A DNA stretch of 64,000 nucleotides from Chromohalobacter israelensis (GCA_000761475.1 JQNW01000001.1:62001-126000), one strand, 5' to 3'; shown: positions 39,675 through 47,130, numbered from the stretch's first letter. Translations and numbers: made by a program. Notes: generated by a model from the sequence alone, not told the origin.

Positions 39675-40055
39675 TCAGAAATTGAAAATTTGACGGTGAC
39701 CGGCCAGCACGGCCGGCAACCTCGCCGCGTCCACGGGGATGACCGGCAGCAGCAAGTCGTCCGGCGCCAGACCGCGTGACGCCAACGCCGAGGCATCGAC
39801 ATACAACCGCTCGATATCATACATCTCGAGCATGTCGAAGGTGCTCTGCGTCCCCTTCTGTCCCAAGGGGCCCTGGCCCTGGCCTGCAAGCAGTGCCCAG
39901 ACGCCATCGCCCATCAGCAACAGCGATACCGACTGGCCAAAGGCTGCGCCGACCAGGGCCAGGTCGAGCGCCTCGCGCAGCCACAGGCTGCCATGCGGTG
40001 CATGACGCAGTACCACCAGCAAGTCGCCGTGCTCGGCCTCGGCACGTTCTGACAT
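39675..40055 (-). CDS. tusC: Sulfurtransferase complex subunit TusC
   Basis: A 126-residue DsrF-family subunit of TusBCD. The core HAPHGSLWLREALDLALVGA and FGQSVSLLLMGDGVWAL match the family. AGGGGGAA sits before ATG 40055, fixing the start (an ATG at 40073 lies upstream in frame). It is flanked by tusD and tusB in the standard order. Confidence 0.9.
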   Translation of the reverse strand: MSERAEAEHGDLLVVLRHAPHGSLWLREALDLALVGAAFGQSVSLLLMGDGVWALLAGQGQGPLGQKGTQSTFDMLEMYDIERLYVDASALASRGLAPDDLLLPVIPVDAARLPAVLAGHRQIFNF

Positions 40056-40092
40056 GACGATTCCCCCTGACATGAAGGTGTACGGCCGACGT

Positions 40093-40485
40093 TCAAGGCG
40101 CGAACGTCAACAAGCGCTCGTGCGTCCGCTCGACATCGAGCAATTGCCCGAGTCCGGTCAATTCGAAGGGTGACTCCAGGCTCGCGCCCGTCTTGCCGTG
40201 ACGCTCGGCCTCGCTGGCATCGAGCACACCCCGCCGCAATGCCGCGGCCACGCAGACCTGGAGCGCCGTGCCATGTTCCCGATGCAGCGCGCGCCACGCA
40301 TCGACCAGATGCGGCTCGTCCTGGGGCGGTGCCGCCAGATGCGAGGCATTGTAGACCCCATCGTGATAGAAAAAGACCGTATCGACACGGTGGCCACGGG
40401 CGATCGCGGCATGCGCGAAGCGCAATGCGGAATGCGCCGCCTGATGAGTGTACGGTCCTCCCAACACGAGTAATGCGTATCGCAT
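40093..40485 (-). CDS. tusD: Sulfurtransferase complex subunit TusD
   Basis: A 130-residue DsrE-family subunit. It accepts sulfur from TusA on C78 (ALQVCVAAALRRG), the same position as in E. coli, and transfers it to TusE. The N-terminus MRYALLVLGGPYTHQAAHSA is typical. GGGGAG precedes ATG 40485. It is the first gene of tusDCBE-acpH, behind a candidate promoter at 40520-40547. No tusA is in the window. Confidence 0.92.
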   Translation of the reverse strand: MRYALLVLGGPYTHQAAHSALRFAHAAIARGHRVDTVFFYHDGVYNASHLAAPPQDEPHLVDAWRALHREHGTALQVCVAAALRRGVLDASEAERHGKTGASLESPFELTGLGQLLDVERTHERLLTFAP

Positions 40486-40519
40486 CGCTTGCTCCCCACC
40501 ACCAAGGTATGGATGGACG

Positions 40520-40547
40520 AATATTGTCCTCGACACGGCCCGGTCAA
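40520..40547 (-). promoter_or_regulatory. Candidate promoter of tusDCBE
   Basis: On the minus strand TTGACC (40547-40542) and AATATT (40525-40520) are 16 bases apart, 35 bases before the tusD start. The boxes fit sigma-70; use is inferred. Confidence 0.45.
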
Positions 40548-40578
40548 GGCAAATGCCGGCTCCATGTCGCCATGGACA

Positions 40579-40607
40579 TTGACGCACGTCATATTAGCTA
40601 GTATATT
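40579..40607 (+). promoter_or_regulatory. Strong sigma-70 promoter of a candidate small RNA
   Basis: TTGACG (40579-40584) and TATATT (40602-40607) are separated by exactly 17 bases on the plus strand. The -10 box is centred in an inverted repeat, ATATTAGCT (40591-40599) and AGCTAACAT (40615-40623), which looks like an operator. The nearest plus-strand gene is 255 bases away, beyond a terminator. Confidence 0.65.
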
Positions 40608-40613
40608 TTTAAC

Positions 40614-40712
40614 AAGCTAACATATCGCATGCCTTAGCTCGCTTCGATGATCTGCCATATCTCCGCTATGCAGCATCCCCAACCTTGCCGCCGCTCCCTG
40701 GCGGCTTTTTTA
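40614..40712 (+). ncRNA. Candidate regulatory small RNA, about 100 nt
   Basis: The transcript would start near 40614 from the strong promoter and stop at the intrinsic terminator. It can fold into three hairpins. A 5' stem joins GCTAA (40616-40620) and TTAGC (40634-40638). A central arm joins GATG/CATC, CTG/CAG and CATA/TATG (40646-40677, with bulges). The terminator joins GCCGCC and GGCGGC, followed by TTTTTT. No reading frame with a ribosome site lies inside. I recognise no known RNA family. The 3' poly-U hairpin is what Hfq-binding RNAs have. Targets are unknown. Confidence 0.55.
40687..40712 (+). terminator. Intrinsic terminator of the candidate small RNA
   Basis: GCCGCC (40687-40692), a 7-base loop and GGCGGC (40700-40705), directly followed by a run of six or more T. 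No protein gene lies upstream on this strand to need it. Confidence 0.85.
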
Positions 40713-40862
40713 TGCGTTGCTGTCGGGCCACACCGCAAAGGCTGAGCATCGTCAAGGTTCCCGTGAAACGCCCGTCAGACGTAACGAAATCCAGCTAAAT
40801 TGAAAGTGAATGTGTCGCTTCCGTACGGACACGCCCACCGCTGACTCGTAGAGGTCAAGATC

Positions 40863-41150
40863 ATGACCGTCACTCTGCTCACCACGGCGCCACCCCGGCA
40901 TCGCGCCATGCCGCCTTCTGCGGGCATTGCCGACACACTGACGACCTCCGCATCATCCCTTGCCCCCGCCGCCTCCCAGCCGGTCCGGGGCAAGCGGGAG
41001 CGATGCGAGATCGGCAGCCTTGCGCACCTGCGTCATGACATCGTCGATACCCTGGACACGACGGCGCTGGCCAACGCCCGCCGCCGAAGCATCTTCTATG
41101 CCCGCTGGTACGGTCTTGCCGACCCACTGCTTCAGCTATGGCGCGGCTGA
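40863..41150 (+). CDS. Small hypothetical protein
   Basis: A 95-residue protein I do not recognise. The first 40 residues are Ala/Pro/Thr-rich, and the last 50 hold a plausible helical domain (LAHLRHDIVDTLDTTALANA, RRRSIFYARWYGLADPLLQL). AGAGG lies eight bases before ATG 40863, and codon usage is GC-rich at third positions, supporting a real gene. It stands alone between the small RNA and the YccA gene. The stretch 40713-40862 upstream holds no clear feature. Confidence 0.55.
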   Translation: MTVTLLTTAPPRHRAMPPSAGIADTLTTSASSLAPAASQPVRGKRERCEIGSLAHLRHDIVDTLDTTALANARRRSIFYARWYGLADPLLQLWRG

Positions 41151-41168
41151 CGCCAGCCGTCGCGCATC

Positions 41169-41198
41169 AAAAAAGCCCGCACCAAACGAGGTGCGGGC
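41169..41198 (-). terminator. Terminator of the YccA-like gene
   Basis: GCCCGCACC and GGTGCGGGC (41175-41183 and 41190-41198) form a 9-bp stem. Read on the minus strand it is followed by TTTTTT. It also lies just after the small hypothetical gene on the other strand. Confidence 0.85.
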
Positions 41199-41233
41199 CC
41201 GATCGTTGCAAGCGTTGAACGCTCGCCGATGCA

Positions 41234-41902
41234 TCAGTCGTTCGACGCGAAGCCCAGGATGGACAACAGGCTGACGAACAGGTTGTAGATCGAGACGAAC
41301 AGGGTAATGGTCGCGAGGATATAGTTGGTCTCGCCCGCGCGGTGGATGATTTCACTGGTCTGATACAGGATCGCGGCCGAGGAAAACAGCACGAAGCCGG
41401 CGGACACCGCCAAGGCCAGCGCGGTGATGTTGAAGATCATCGCCACGACCATGGCCAGTACCAGCACGATCGCACCGGCGATCATGAAGTTGGCCAGGAA
41501 GCTGAAATCCTTGCGCGTAATCAGTGCCACCGCGGACAAGCCGATGAAGGTGGCCCCGGTCATCCCCAGAGCGGTCATGACCAGCTGGGGACCATTGGGC
41601 AGCGACAGATAGAGGCTCAACATCGGCCCCAGCGTGAAGCCCATGAAACCGGTGAAGGCGAAGATCGACAGAAGCCCCGCCGCCGAGTTGGCTGTCTTGT
41701 GCACCAGGAACATCAAGCCATAGGCACCGATCAGGAAGACGAAGATATTCATCTGCCCGATTCCCATGGCCATGGCCGTTCCCGCCGTCACGGCGGAAAA
41801 CAGCAATGTCATGGCCAAGAGCATGTAAGTGTTGCGCAGCACCTTGTTGGTGCTTACCGATCGCGTCTCGTGACCGGCGATTTGCGACGTACGGTATGCC
41901 AT
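41234..41902 (-). CDS. Bax inhibitor-1 family membrane protein (YccA-like)
   Basis: A 222-residue seven-span inner-membrane protein of the BI-1/UPF0005 family. E. coli YccA is a substrate and inhibitor of the FtsH protease; others act as pH-dependent calcium channels. The family pattern is visible in FTGFMGFTLGPMLSLYL and SIYNLFVSLLSILGFASND. AGGAGAGAG precedes ATG 41902. The N-terminal 20 residues are polar, as in YccA. Confidence 0.92.
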   Translation of the reverse strand: MAYRTSQIAGHETRSVSTNKVLRNTYMLLAMTLLFSAVTAGTAMAMGIGQMNIFVFLIGAYGLMFLVHKTANSAAGLLSIFAFTGFMGFTLGPMLSLYLSLPNGPQLVMTALGMTGATFIGLSAVALITRKDFSFLANFMIAGAIVLVLAMVVAMIFNITALALAVSAGFVLFSSAAILYQTSEIIHRAGETNYILATITLFVSIYNLFVSLLSILGFASND

Positions 41903-42030
41903 GGGATCTCTCTCCTCGGTGGCGCTGGAAATATAAGTGTAGACCTAGAATGCCCCGCCAAGGTTCCCACTGCAAGGCACATCTTCAACGCCCGGGCGTT
42001 GTTTTAACTCCTTGAAAGCACGACAGACTC

Positions 42031-42058
42031 TTGACGCAACAGCAAACGATGGTAGTAT
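42031..42058 (+). promoter_or_regulatory. Promoter of the first tRNA-Ser
   Basis: TTGACG (42031-42036) is followed at 16 bases by TAGTAT (42053-42058). A GC-rich GCGCCGTAAGCCG discriminator region then leads to the tRNA 15 bases later. Confidence 0.6.
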
Positions 42059-42073
42059 ATTGCGCCGTAAGCC

Positions 42074-42163
42074 GGAGGGATGGCAGAGCGGTTGAATGCA
42101 CCGGTCTTGAAAACCGGCGAAGGTTAACGCCTTCCCAGGGTTCGAATCCCTGTCCCTCCGCCA
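42074..42163 (+). tRNA. tRNA-Ser (anticodon UGA)
   Basis: 90 bases including an encoded CCA. Acceptor stem GGAGGGA/TCCCTCC. Anticodon stem CCGGT/ACCGG with loop CTTGAAA, anticodon TGA at 42108-42110. Long class II variable arm and T arm CAGGGTTCGAATCCCTG. Reads UCA and related serine codons. Confidence 0.97.
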
Positions 42164-42173
42164 CCACATCAAA

Positions 42174-42216
42174 GCGCCCCGAGATTTCAGTAAACCACTG
42201 ATCTCGGGGCGTTTTT
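42174..42216 (+). terminator. Terminator of tRNA-Ser(UGA)
   Basis: CGCCCCGAGAT pairs with ATCTCGGGGCG, the loop can pair further, and TTTTT follows immediately. Confidence 0.9.
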
Positions 42217-42240
42217 CATGCTCCCTCCTGTGAAAGACGC

Positions 42241-42268
42241 TTGACTCTTCAGCACATGATAGTAATGT
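42241..42268 (+). promoter_or_regulatory. Promoter of the second tRNA-Ser
   Basis: TTGACT (42241-42246) with TAATGT (42263-42268) at 16 bases, then the same GCGCCGTAAGCCG stretch as the first unit. Confidence 0.55.
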
Positions 42269-42282
42269 ATGCGCCGTAAGCC

Positions 42283-42373
42283 GGAGGGATGGCAGAGTGG
42301 TTGAATGTACCGGTCTCGAAAACCGGCGTAGGTTTATAGCCTACCCAGGGTTCGAATCCCTGTCCCTCCGCCA
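42283..42373 (+). tRNA. tRNA-Ser (anticodon CGA)
   Basis: 91 bases including CCA. Same acceptor and T arms as the upstream copy. Anticodon loop CTCGAAA gives CGA at 42317-42319, reading UCG. The variable arm (GTAGGTTTATAGCCTAC) differs from the first copy. Confidence 0.97.
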
Positions 42374-42383
42374 CTACATCCAA

Positions 42384-42427
42384 GCGCCCCGAGATTTCAG
42401 CAGCTGACTGGTCTCGGGGCGTTTTTT
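42384..42427 (+). terminator. Terminator of tRNA-Ser(CGA)
   Basis: GCGCCCCGAGA pairs with TCTCGGGGCG and is followed by TTTTTT. It is the diverged copy of the terminator at 42174-42216. Confidence 0.9.
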
Positions 42428-42468
42428 CATTTCGGGCCCTTCACCCGCCTTCTCGGTGCAATACACGC

Positions 42469-43137
42469 TCAGCATGACACGTCTTCGCGCAGCAAGTCGC
42501 GCGCCTCGATCAACGTCAGCTTGCCGGTATTGAACGCGCCGGTGTCGATATAGTGGACATTGCCCAGGCGCATCGGTCGCTGGACGATGGTGTGTCCCAC
42601 GACCACCGCGTCGATCCCCTTCACCAGCGTTTCATCGCCTTGCATGATACGAGTGCGCCCCCACAGCAAGGCCTGCGAGGGCGGCATGACATCTCGCCAG
42701 TCGGCGGGAGGCTCGGCGTGGACGATGCCCACACGCCGCCCCTCGACCGTGACCTCTCTCGCGTAAGGCAGGTGGGGCAACGCGCGCTTCAGCATCGCGC
42801 GTACTTCGCCGTGCGCTGCTGTCATGGCCCAGGTGCCCCCGTTGATCATCCAGGCGTCGTGTGTCTGGGGGCTATCCCGGTTATCGCCCAGAAGGGCCTC
42901 GAAGGCCAGCATTTCGTGATTGCCGCATACCGCATGGCACCAGGGCTCGAGCGCCAGCGACAGGCAAGCCAGGCTCTCGCTGCCTCGATCGATCAAGTCC
43001 CCCACGCTGAACAGGCGATCCCGCTTACGATCGAAACCGACGGCCTCGAGTTCGGCCTGCAGCAGAGCCAGTTGACCATGGACATCGCCGACGAAAAAAT
43101 CGCGGCCCTGGTGGTTGGCGTCGTGACGCTGAATCAC
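42469..43137 (-). CDS. PPP-family serine/threonine protein phosphatase (PphA/PrpE-like)
   Basis: A 222-residue metallophosphatase with all PPP motifs: GDVHG near residue 19, GDLIDRG, GNHE, and a late GHT...DTG. In E. coli, PphA signals misfolded-protein stress. I choose GTG 43137 as start: AGGAG lies eight bases before it and the product then begins MIQRHDAN, aligned with the enterobacterial enzymes. A GTG nine bases earlier lies too close to the same site. It is the last gene after the antiporter and the zinc-ribbon protein. Confidence 0.9.
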   Translation of the reverse strand: MIQRHDANHQGRDFFVGDVHGQLALLQAELEAVGFDRKRDRLFSVGDLIDRGSESLACLSLALEPWCHAVCGNHEMLAFEALLGDNRDSPQTHDAWMINGGTWAMTAAHGEVRAMLKRALPHLPYAREVTVEGRRVGIVHAEPPADWRDVMPPSQALLWGRTRIMQGDETLVKGIDAVVVGHTIVQRPMRLGNVHYIDTGAFNTGKLTLIEARDLLREDVSC

Positions 43138-43171
43138 GCGACGCACTCCTGTCTAATCGTGACGTCCACCC

Positions 43172-43417
43172 TCAATGGACATCGACATCCTCCACTTCAC
43201 CGGGCATGTCCGCGGGATTCCGGCGCTCTCTGTCCAGCGCCTTCGCCAGCAACTCATCCACCGTGGCACGCGGATGTGATCCCGCCTGGGCGACGCTCTC
43301 GAAGTCCCGTGCATCGCACTCGGGACAACGCGATTCCAGCGGGCGGCGCGTTGCCTGAATGAACACTTCGACCTGACACGCGCGACAGCGATAAAGGCGT
43401 CGATGAGGCATGGACAT
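43172..43417 (-). CDS. Small zinc-ribbon protein
   Basis: An 81-residue protein with two CxxC knuckles, YRCRACQVE and SRCPECDAR, about 20 residues apart, so a treble-clef or rubredoxin-like zinc ribbon. An acidic tail follows (EVEDVDVH). GGAG six bases before ATG 43417 fixes the start. I recognise no named family. It lies between nhaP2 and the phosphatase on the same strand, 34 bases from the latter. Confidence 0.65.
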   Translation of the reverse strand: MSMPHRRLYRCRACQVEVFIQATRRPLESRCPECDARDFESVAQAGSHPRATVDELLAKALDRERRNPADMPGEVEDVDVH

Positions 43418-43503
43418 GGAAAACTCCGCGAGCAAAGGTAATTCAAGCAGCGTAGAACAAGATGACACCACTTGCGTGGTCCCTGAACGCATCGATGACG
43501 ATT

Positions 43504-45213
43504 TCAGTGATAGAGCCTGAGCCCGACCCGCGTCACGCGATTGCCCTGCACGGCATTGACCACCCAATGAAAGCCATGCCAATCGACGTCGTCCCCCACC
43601 ACGGGATGCCCACCGACGCGTAGCGCCACGAATTCGCCCAGCGTCATGTCCCGCTCACCGGGGCTCAACGTCAGACCGTACGCGTCCGCCACATCGCTCA
43701 TCATGGCTTCTCCATCCAGCGTGAACGTACCGAAGAACGCCCGTTCTCGCTTGAGGGTGGCGTCGCCGTTGAACAGGCGGTTGAGCGCTGGCAAGTCATC
43801 GCTGCGTCCGATGACGCAGATGACGTCATTGAGCTTCAGCCGCGTGCTGCCCTTGGCGTGCAACATCGCATGCTGACGAAACAGCCCGGAAATCAGGGCC
43901 CCGGAGGGAAACCGCAGCAGCCGGATGGGGACGTCTTCCAGCGCTTCGTTCTCCACCTTGTAGACGAACATCTCGTAATCGTTTTCGGGCAGCACGCCCA
44001 GCGGACCACGGCGATTGGGCGTGGCGCCTGCCGGCACCTCGACGCGCATCAGGCGTGCCACCCGCGCCAGTGACGCGCCTTGCATCAACAACGATATCAG
44101 GACCACGAAGAACGCCACGTTGAAGTACAGCGTCGCGTTTTCGACCCCGGCGATGACCGGAAAGATCGCCAGCACGATGGGCACCGCGCCGCGCAGCCCG
44201 ACCCAGGAAATGAAGCCGATTTCCCGCCAGCGGAAGCTGAAGAACGGCTTGAGCGAGATCAGCACCGCCAGCGGCCGCGCCACGAAGATCAGGCCCAGTG
44301 CCAATACCGCGCCGGGCACGGCATAGTCGATCATCTCGCTGGGCGTCACCAGCATCCCCAGCACCAGAAAGAGGCCGATCTGGCTCAACCAGGCCAGCCC
44401 ATCGTGAACCGGCAGGATATGGGTCAGATGCCGTCCCGGCTGGTTGCCGATCATCAGGCCCGCCAGATAGATCGCCAAAAAGCCGCTGCCACCCGCCACG
44501 CTGGTCACCCCGAAGATCAAAAAGCCCAGGGCAAGCGCCAGCAAGGAATAGAGCCCCGGCGCGAGATCGAGCCAGCGCAGCAGCTTGGCGGCCAGCCAGC
44601 CACCACCGACGCCGAACACGAGCCCCAGCCCGAACTGCGAGGCGAACATCATCAGCGTTTGCCAGACCCCGCCCACGCTGCCCACCAGAATCTCGGCCAG
44701 CGTGATCGTGAGGAAGATCGCCATGGGGTCGTTGGTGCCCGATTCGATTTCGAGCGTCGCCCCCACCCGCTCGTTGAGGGTCACCCCTTGCCCGGCCAGC
44801 ATCGAGAAGACCGCGGCGGCATCCGTCGACCCGACGATCGCCCCCACCAGCAGGCCTTCGACCAGGGACAGATCGAACACCCACATGGCGCACAGGCCGA
44901 CGAGCCCGCTGGTGACGAACACCCCAAGCGTGGCCAGCGACAGCGCCGGCTTGAGCCCCACCCGGAATGTCTTGAGGCGTGTCCGCAAGCCGCCGTCGAG
45001 CAGGATCATCGCCAACGCCAGGTGTCCGATGAGGTATGCCAGGGAGTAGTCGTCGAACTCGATTCCCAGCACGCCTTCCTCACCGGCCAGCATGCCCAGC
45101 ACCAGGAACAGCACCAACAGCGGTACGCCGATCCGCGACGAGACGCGGCTTGCCACGATGCTCAGCGCGATCAAGAAACCCGAAAACAAGAAAAGGCTGT
45201 TGATGGTATCCAC
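43504..45213 (-). CDS. CPA1 potassium/proton antiporter NhaP2 (CvrA)
   Basis: A 569-residue inner-membrane cation/H+ antiporter. A Na_H_Exchanger domain of about 12-13 spans holds the ion-site motif GSTDAAAVFSML followed by ESGTNDPMAIFLTI. A TrkA-C domain (about 400-480) and a CorC_HlyC-like tail follow, the NhaP2 arrangement. Known homologues export K+ in exchange for protons and help with volume and pH balance, fitting a halophile. The start is GTG 45213, with AGGAG 13 bases upstream. Confidence 0.92.
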   Translation of the reverse strand: MDTINSLFLFSGFLIALSIVASRVSSRIGVPLLVLFLVLGMLAGEEGVLGIEFDDYSLAYLIGHLALAMILLDGGLRTRLKTFRVGLKPALSLATLGVFVTSGLVGLCAMWVFDLSLVEGLLVGAIVGSTDAAAVFSMLAGQGVTLNERVGATLEIESGTNDPMAIFLTITLAEILVGSVGGVWQTLMMFASQFGLGLVFGVGGGWLAAKLLRWLDLAPGLYSLLALALGFLIFGVTSVAGGSGFLAIYLAGLMIGNQPGRHLTHILPVHDGLAWLSQIGLFLVLGMLVTPSEMIDYAVPGAVLALGLIFVARPLAVLISLKPFFSFRWREIGFISWVGLRGAVPIVLAIFPVIAGVENATLYFNVAFFVVLISLLMQGASLARVARLMRVEVPAGATPNRRGPLGVLPENDYEMFVYKVENEALEDVPIRLLRFPSGALISGLFRQHAMLHAKGSTRLKLNDVICVIGRSDDLPALNRLFNGDATLKRERAFFGTFTLDGEAMMSDVADAYGLTLSPGERDMTLGEFVALRVGGHPVVGDDVDWHGFHWVVNAVQGNRVTRVGLRLYH

Positions 45214-45259
45214 GTCTCGCGGTTATCTCCTGAAACTCAAGTTCCTGAAATTCAAGGGT

Positions 45260-46135
45260 CTAGTATGCCATGTCATGCCGCTTCGCCGGAACCTGCGTTA
45301 ACCAATCGGGATGCGAGACGACATGATGCCAGTCCACGTCGCCGTGCAGACGCATGACCCAGATCAACGCCCGCATGCCCTGACGATAGGCCGACAGCGA
45401 CACGCATGGCGACTCGCGTCGATAGGCGGCCAGGAAGGCATCGCGCTCGGCACACGTCGTGATGAGCATCTCGGCCAGGCACAGATCGAACTCGAGCGGC
45501 GCCCATGTCAACGCCTCCCAGTCGCTCCACAACCATCCCGTGGCACCGCTCAGGTACTGATCGGCGCGCACATCGGGAAGACACCAAACCGCCCGCGATG
45601 GAATGGGGAATGCCGGAAATGTCGGAAGCTCACCACAGCGCGGGTGCTGGCGCAGAAAGTCGCTCGCATGCCGCGGCCACTCGACCAATGAGTACACCCT
45701 TTCCAGAGGATGCCCCCACCCCGAGACCGTCTCGCAATGCAGGTGGCCCAGCTGGCTGCCCAGCAACTCGGCGAAGACCGGCCCCATCCGTGCCGCCTTG
45801 CCGTCACTCCACGGCAGACTCCACAACGGCGCGTGCTGCAGGGTCCCGAGATACGTCATCGGCAGCGGAAGCATCGGCAGATGCGCCGGCAGGGCTCCTG
45901 CCAGCCGCGTCATGGTCTCCGGACAACGCCAGCGGTCGAAGCCGAACAGCTCACGCATGCCTTTCCAGAAAGGATCGTGCTCCGGATGCGTGCGCGCCAG
46001 CTTGAGGAGTTGCGGCGATTCGCCGGCGGTCCGCCATAGCCAGTTGGCACTGTCATCCCAGGCGAGCGGCAGGGGCGACAGCGCGTGCCCCGTGAACACC
46101 TCGACACGATGCGTGAGTTCGGAATCGGGATACAT
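45260..46135 (-). CDS. Aminoglycoside-phosphotransferase/choline-kinase-like protein, degenerate
   Basis: A 291-residue protein whose C-terminal half resembles the APH/choline kinase fold: VWCLPDVRADQYLSG in place of the HGDxxxxN catalytic loop, then GWLWSDWEALTWAPLEFDLC in place of the metal-binding D-x-D/E segment and following helix. The catalytic Asp and metal Asn are altered (DVRADQ), so activity is doubtful. It faces the TPP-riboswitch transporter across about 110 bases. Thiamine kinase belongs to this fold, so a thiamine link is tempting but unproven. AGGAG precedes ATG 46135. Confidence 0.5.
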   Translation of the reverse strand: MYPDSELTHRVEVFTGHALSPLPLAWDDSANWLWRTAGESPQLLKLARTHPEHDPFWKGMRELFGFDRWRCPETMTRLAGALPAHLPMLPLPMTYLGTLQHAPLWSLPWSDGKAARMGPVFAELLGSQLGHLHCETVSGWGHPLERVYSLVEWPRHASDFLRQHPRCGELPTFPAFPIPSRAVWCLPDVRADQYLSGATGWLWSDWEALTWAPLEFDLCLAEMLITTCAERDAFLAAYRRESPCVSLSAYRQGMRALIWVMRLHGDVDWHHVVSHPDWLTQVPAKRHDMAY

Positions 46136-46245
46136 GCGCACTCCTACGCTTTGTCCGATCGTTGGCAGCCTGCGCTCAGGCGGTACACTCGCCACATGGC
46201 ACTGGGCAGCTCCCGAGCCGACAGGATACAATAATCGTCTCTGGA

Positions 46246-46330
46246 TAGGGGTGCCCGCCGACCGTGGCGGGCTGAGAGCGCCCGGCGCAACCCTGGAACC
46301 TGATCCGGTTAACACCGGCGGAGGAAACGC
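46246..46330 (+). promoter_or_regulatory. TPP (thiamine pyrophosphate) riboswitch
   Basis: The THI-box is clear: GGGGTGCCCG near 46248, the CTGAGA core at 46272-46277, the closing CCCTGGAACCTGATCCGGTT segment, and CACCGGCGGAGGAAACG. After it a perfect hairpin CGTGCC-GTC-GGCACG (46336-46350) may act as the switching platform ahead of the GGAG site of the ATPase gene. A TACAAT at 46227-46232 is a candidate -10 box. High TPP should reduce expression of the importer. Confidence 0.92.
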
Positions 46331-46374
46331 CAGAGCGTGCCGTCGGCACGTCCTTCGCCCCTTATGGAGCCTTG

Positions 46375-47130
46375 ATGACGTCCCTCGGTTTTTCCCTCGC
46401 CCAGGCACGACTCGCCTTTGCAGGACAATGGCTGTTCGATGGCCTGACCGTCGAGTTCGCCCCCGGCAGCTGGACCGGGCTGCTCGGGCGCAGCGGCAGC
46501 GGCAAGAGTTCCCTGCTGCGCATGATCGCCGACCTGCCCTTGCCCGATACCCACGAGCTGACGCTGACCACCGACGACGCCCGCCCCCTCACCGGCCGGC
46601 TGGCCTGGATGGCGCAGCAGGATCAGCTGTTGCCGTGGCGCACCGTCGTCGATAACGTCCTGCTCGGCCCGGCCTTGCGCGGACGCCCTTCCCCGGCGGA
46701 CCGCCAGCGGGCATTCTCCCTGCTCGACGATGTCGGCCTCGCCGACAAGGCCCGAGACTGGCCCAAGACGCTCTCCGGCGGCCAGCGTCAGCGCGTGGCC
46801 CTGGCGCGCACGCTCTTCGAGGATGCGCCCGTCGTCTTGATGGACGAACCCTTTTCCGCCGTCGATGCCATCACGCGCCTTGAACTGCACGAACTCGCCG
46901 CGCGACTGCTGGCCGGCCGCACGGTCATCCTGGTGACCCACGACCCGCTCGAAGCCTTGCGCCTGAGCGATCGCATCCTGATTCTCGCCGGGCAACCGGC
47001 CACGCTGAGTGACTTCGACGTCCCTCCCGGCCAGCGACCACGCGCCCTGGAAGCCCCCGACATGCTGCGCCTGCAGCCACGCCTGGTGGCGCGCCTGCAT
47101 GCTCCGCTCACCGCCGGGAGCCAAGCATGA
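46375..47130 (+). CDS. Thiamine-precursor ABC transporter ATPase (ThiZ-like)
   Basis: A 251-residue ATPase. Walker A is GRSGSGKSS, the Q-loop region MAQQDQLLPW, the signature [15 protein letters not shown], Walker B VVLMDEPFSAVD, and the switch His in VTHDP. Family position (nitrate/sulfonate/taurine-type) and the TPP riboswitch upstream assign it to import of a thiamine precursor. ATG 46375 has GGAG at good spacing; a TTG three bases earlier is possible. It overlaps the permease start (ATGA). Confidence 0.9.
   Translation: MTSLGFSLAQARLAFAGQWLFDGLTVEFAPGSWTGLLGRSGSGKSSLLRMIADLPLPDTHELTLTTDDARPLTGRLAWMAQQDQLLPWRTVVDNVLLGPALRGRPSPADRQRAFSLLDDVGLADKARDWPKTLSGGQRQRVALARTLFEDAPVVLMDEPFSAVDAITRLELHELAARLLAGRTVILVTHDPLEALRLSDRILILAGQPATLSDFDVPPGQRPRALEAPDMLRLQPRLVARLHAPLTAGSQA

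Larger units (their letters stand above)
42031..42427 (+). repeat. Tandem duplication of a tRNA-Ser transcription unit
   Basis: Two consecutive units share the same plan: a TTGAC -35 box, the sequence GCGCCGTAAGCCGGAGGGAT at the tRNA 5' end, a serine tRNA, and a terminator built on GCGCCCCGAGAT. They are offset by about 209-210 bases. The anticodon loop, variable arm and terminator loop differ. Confidence 0.75.
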
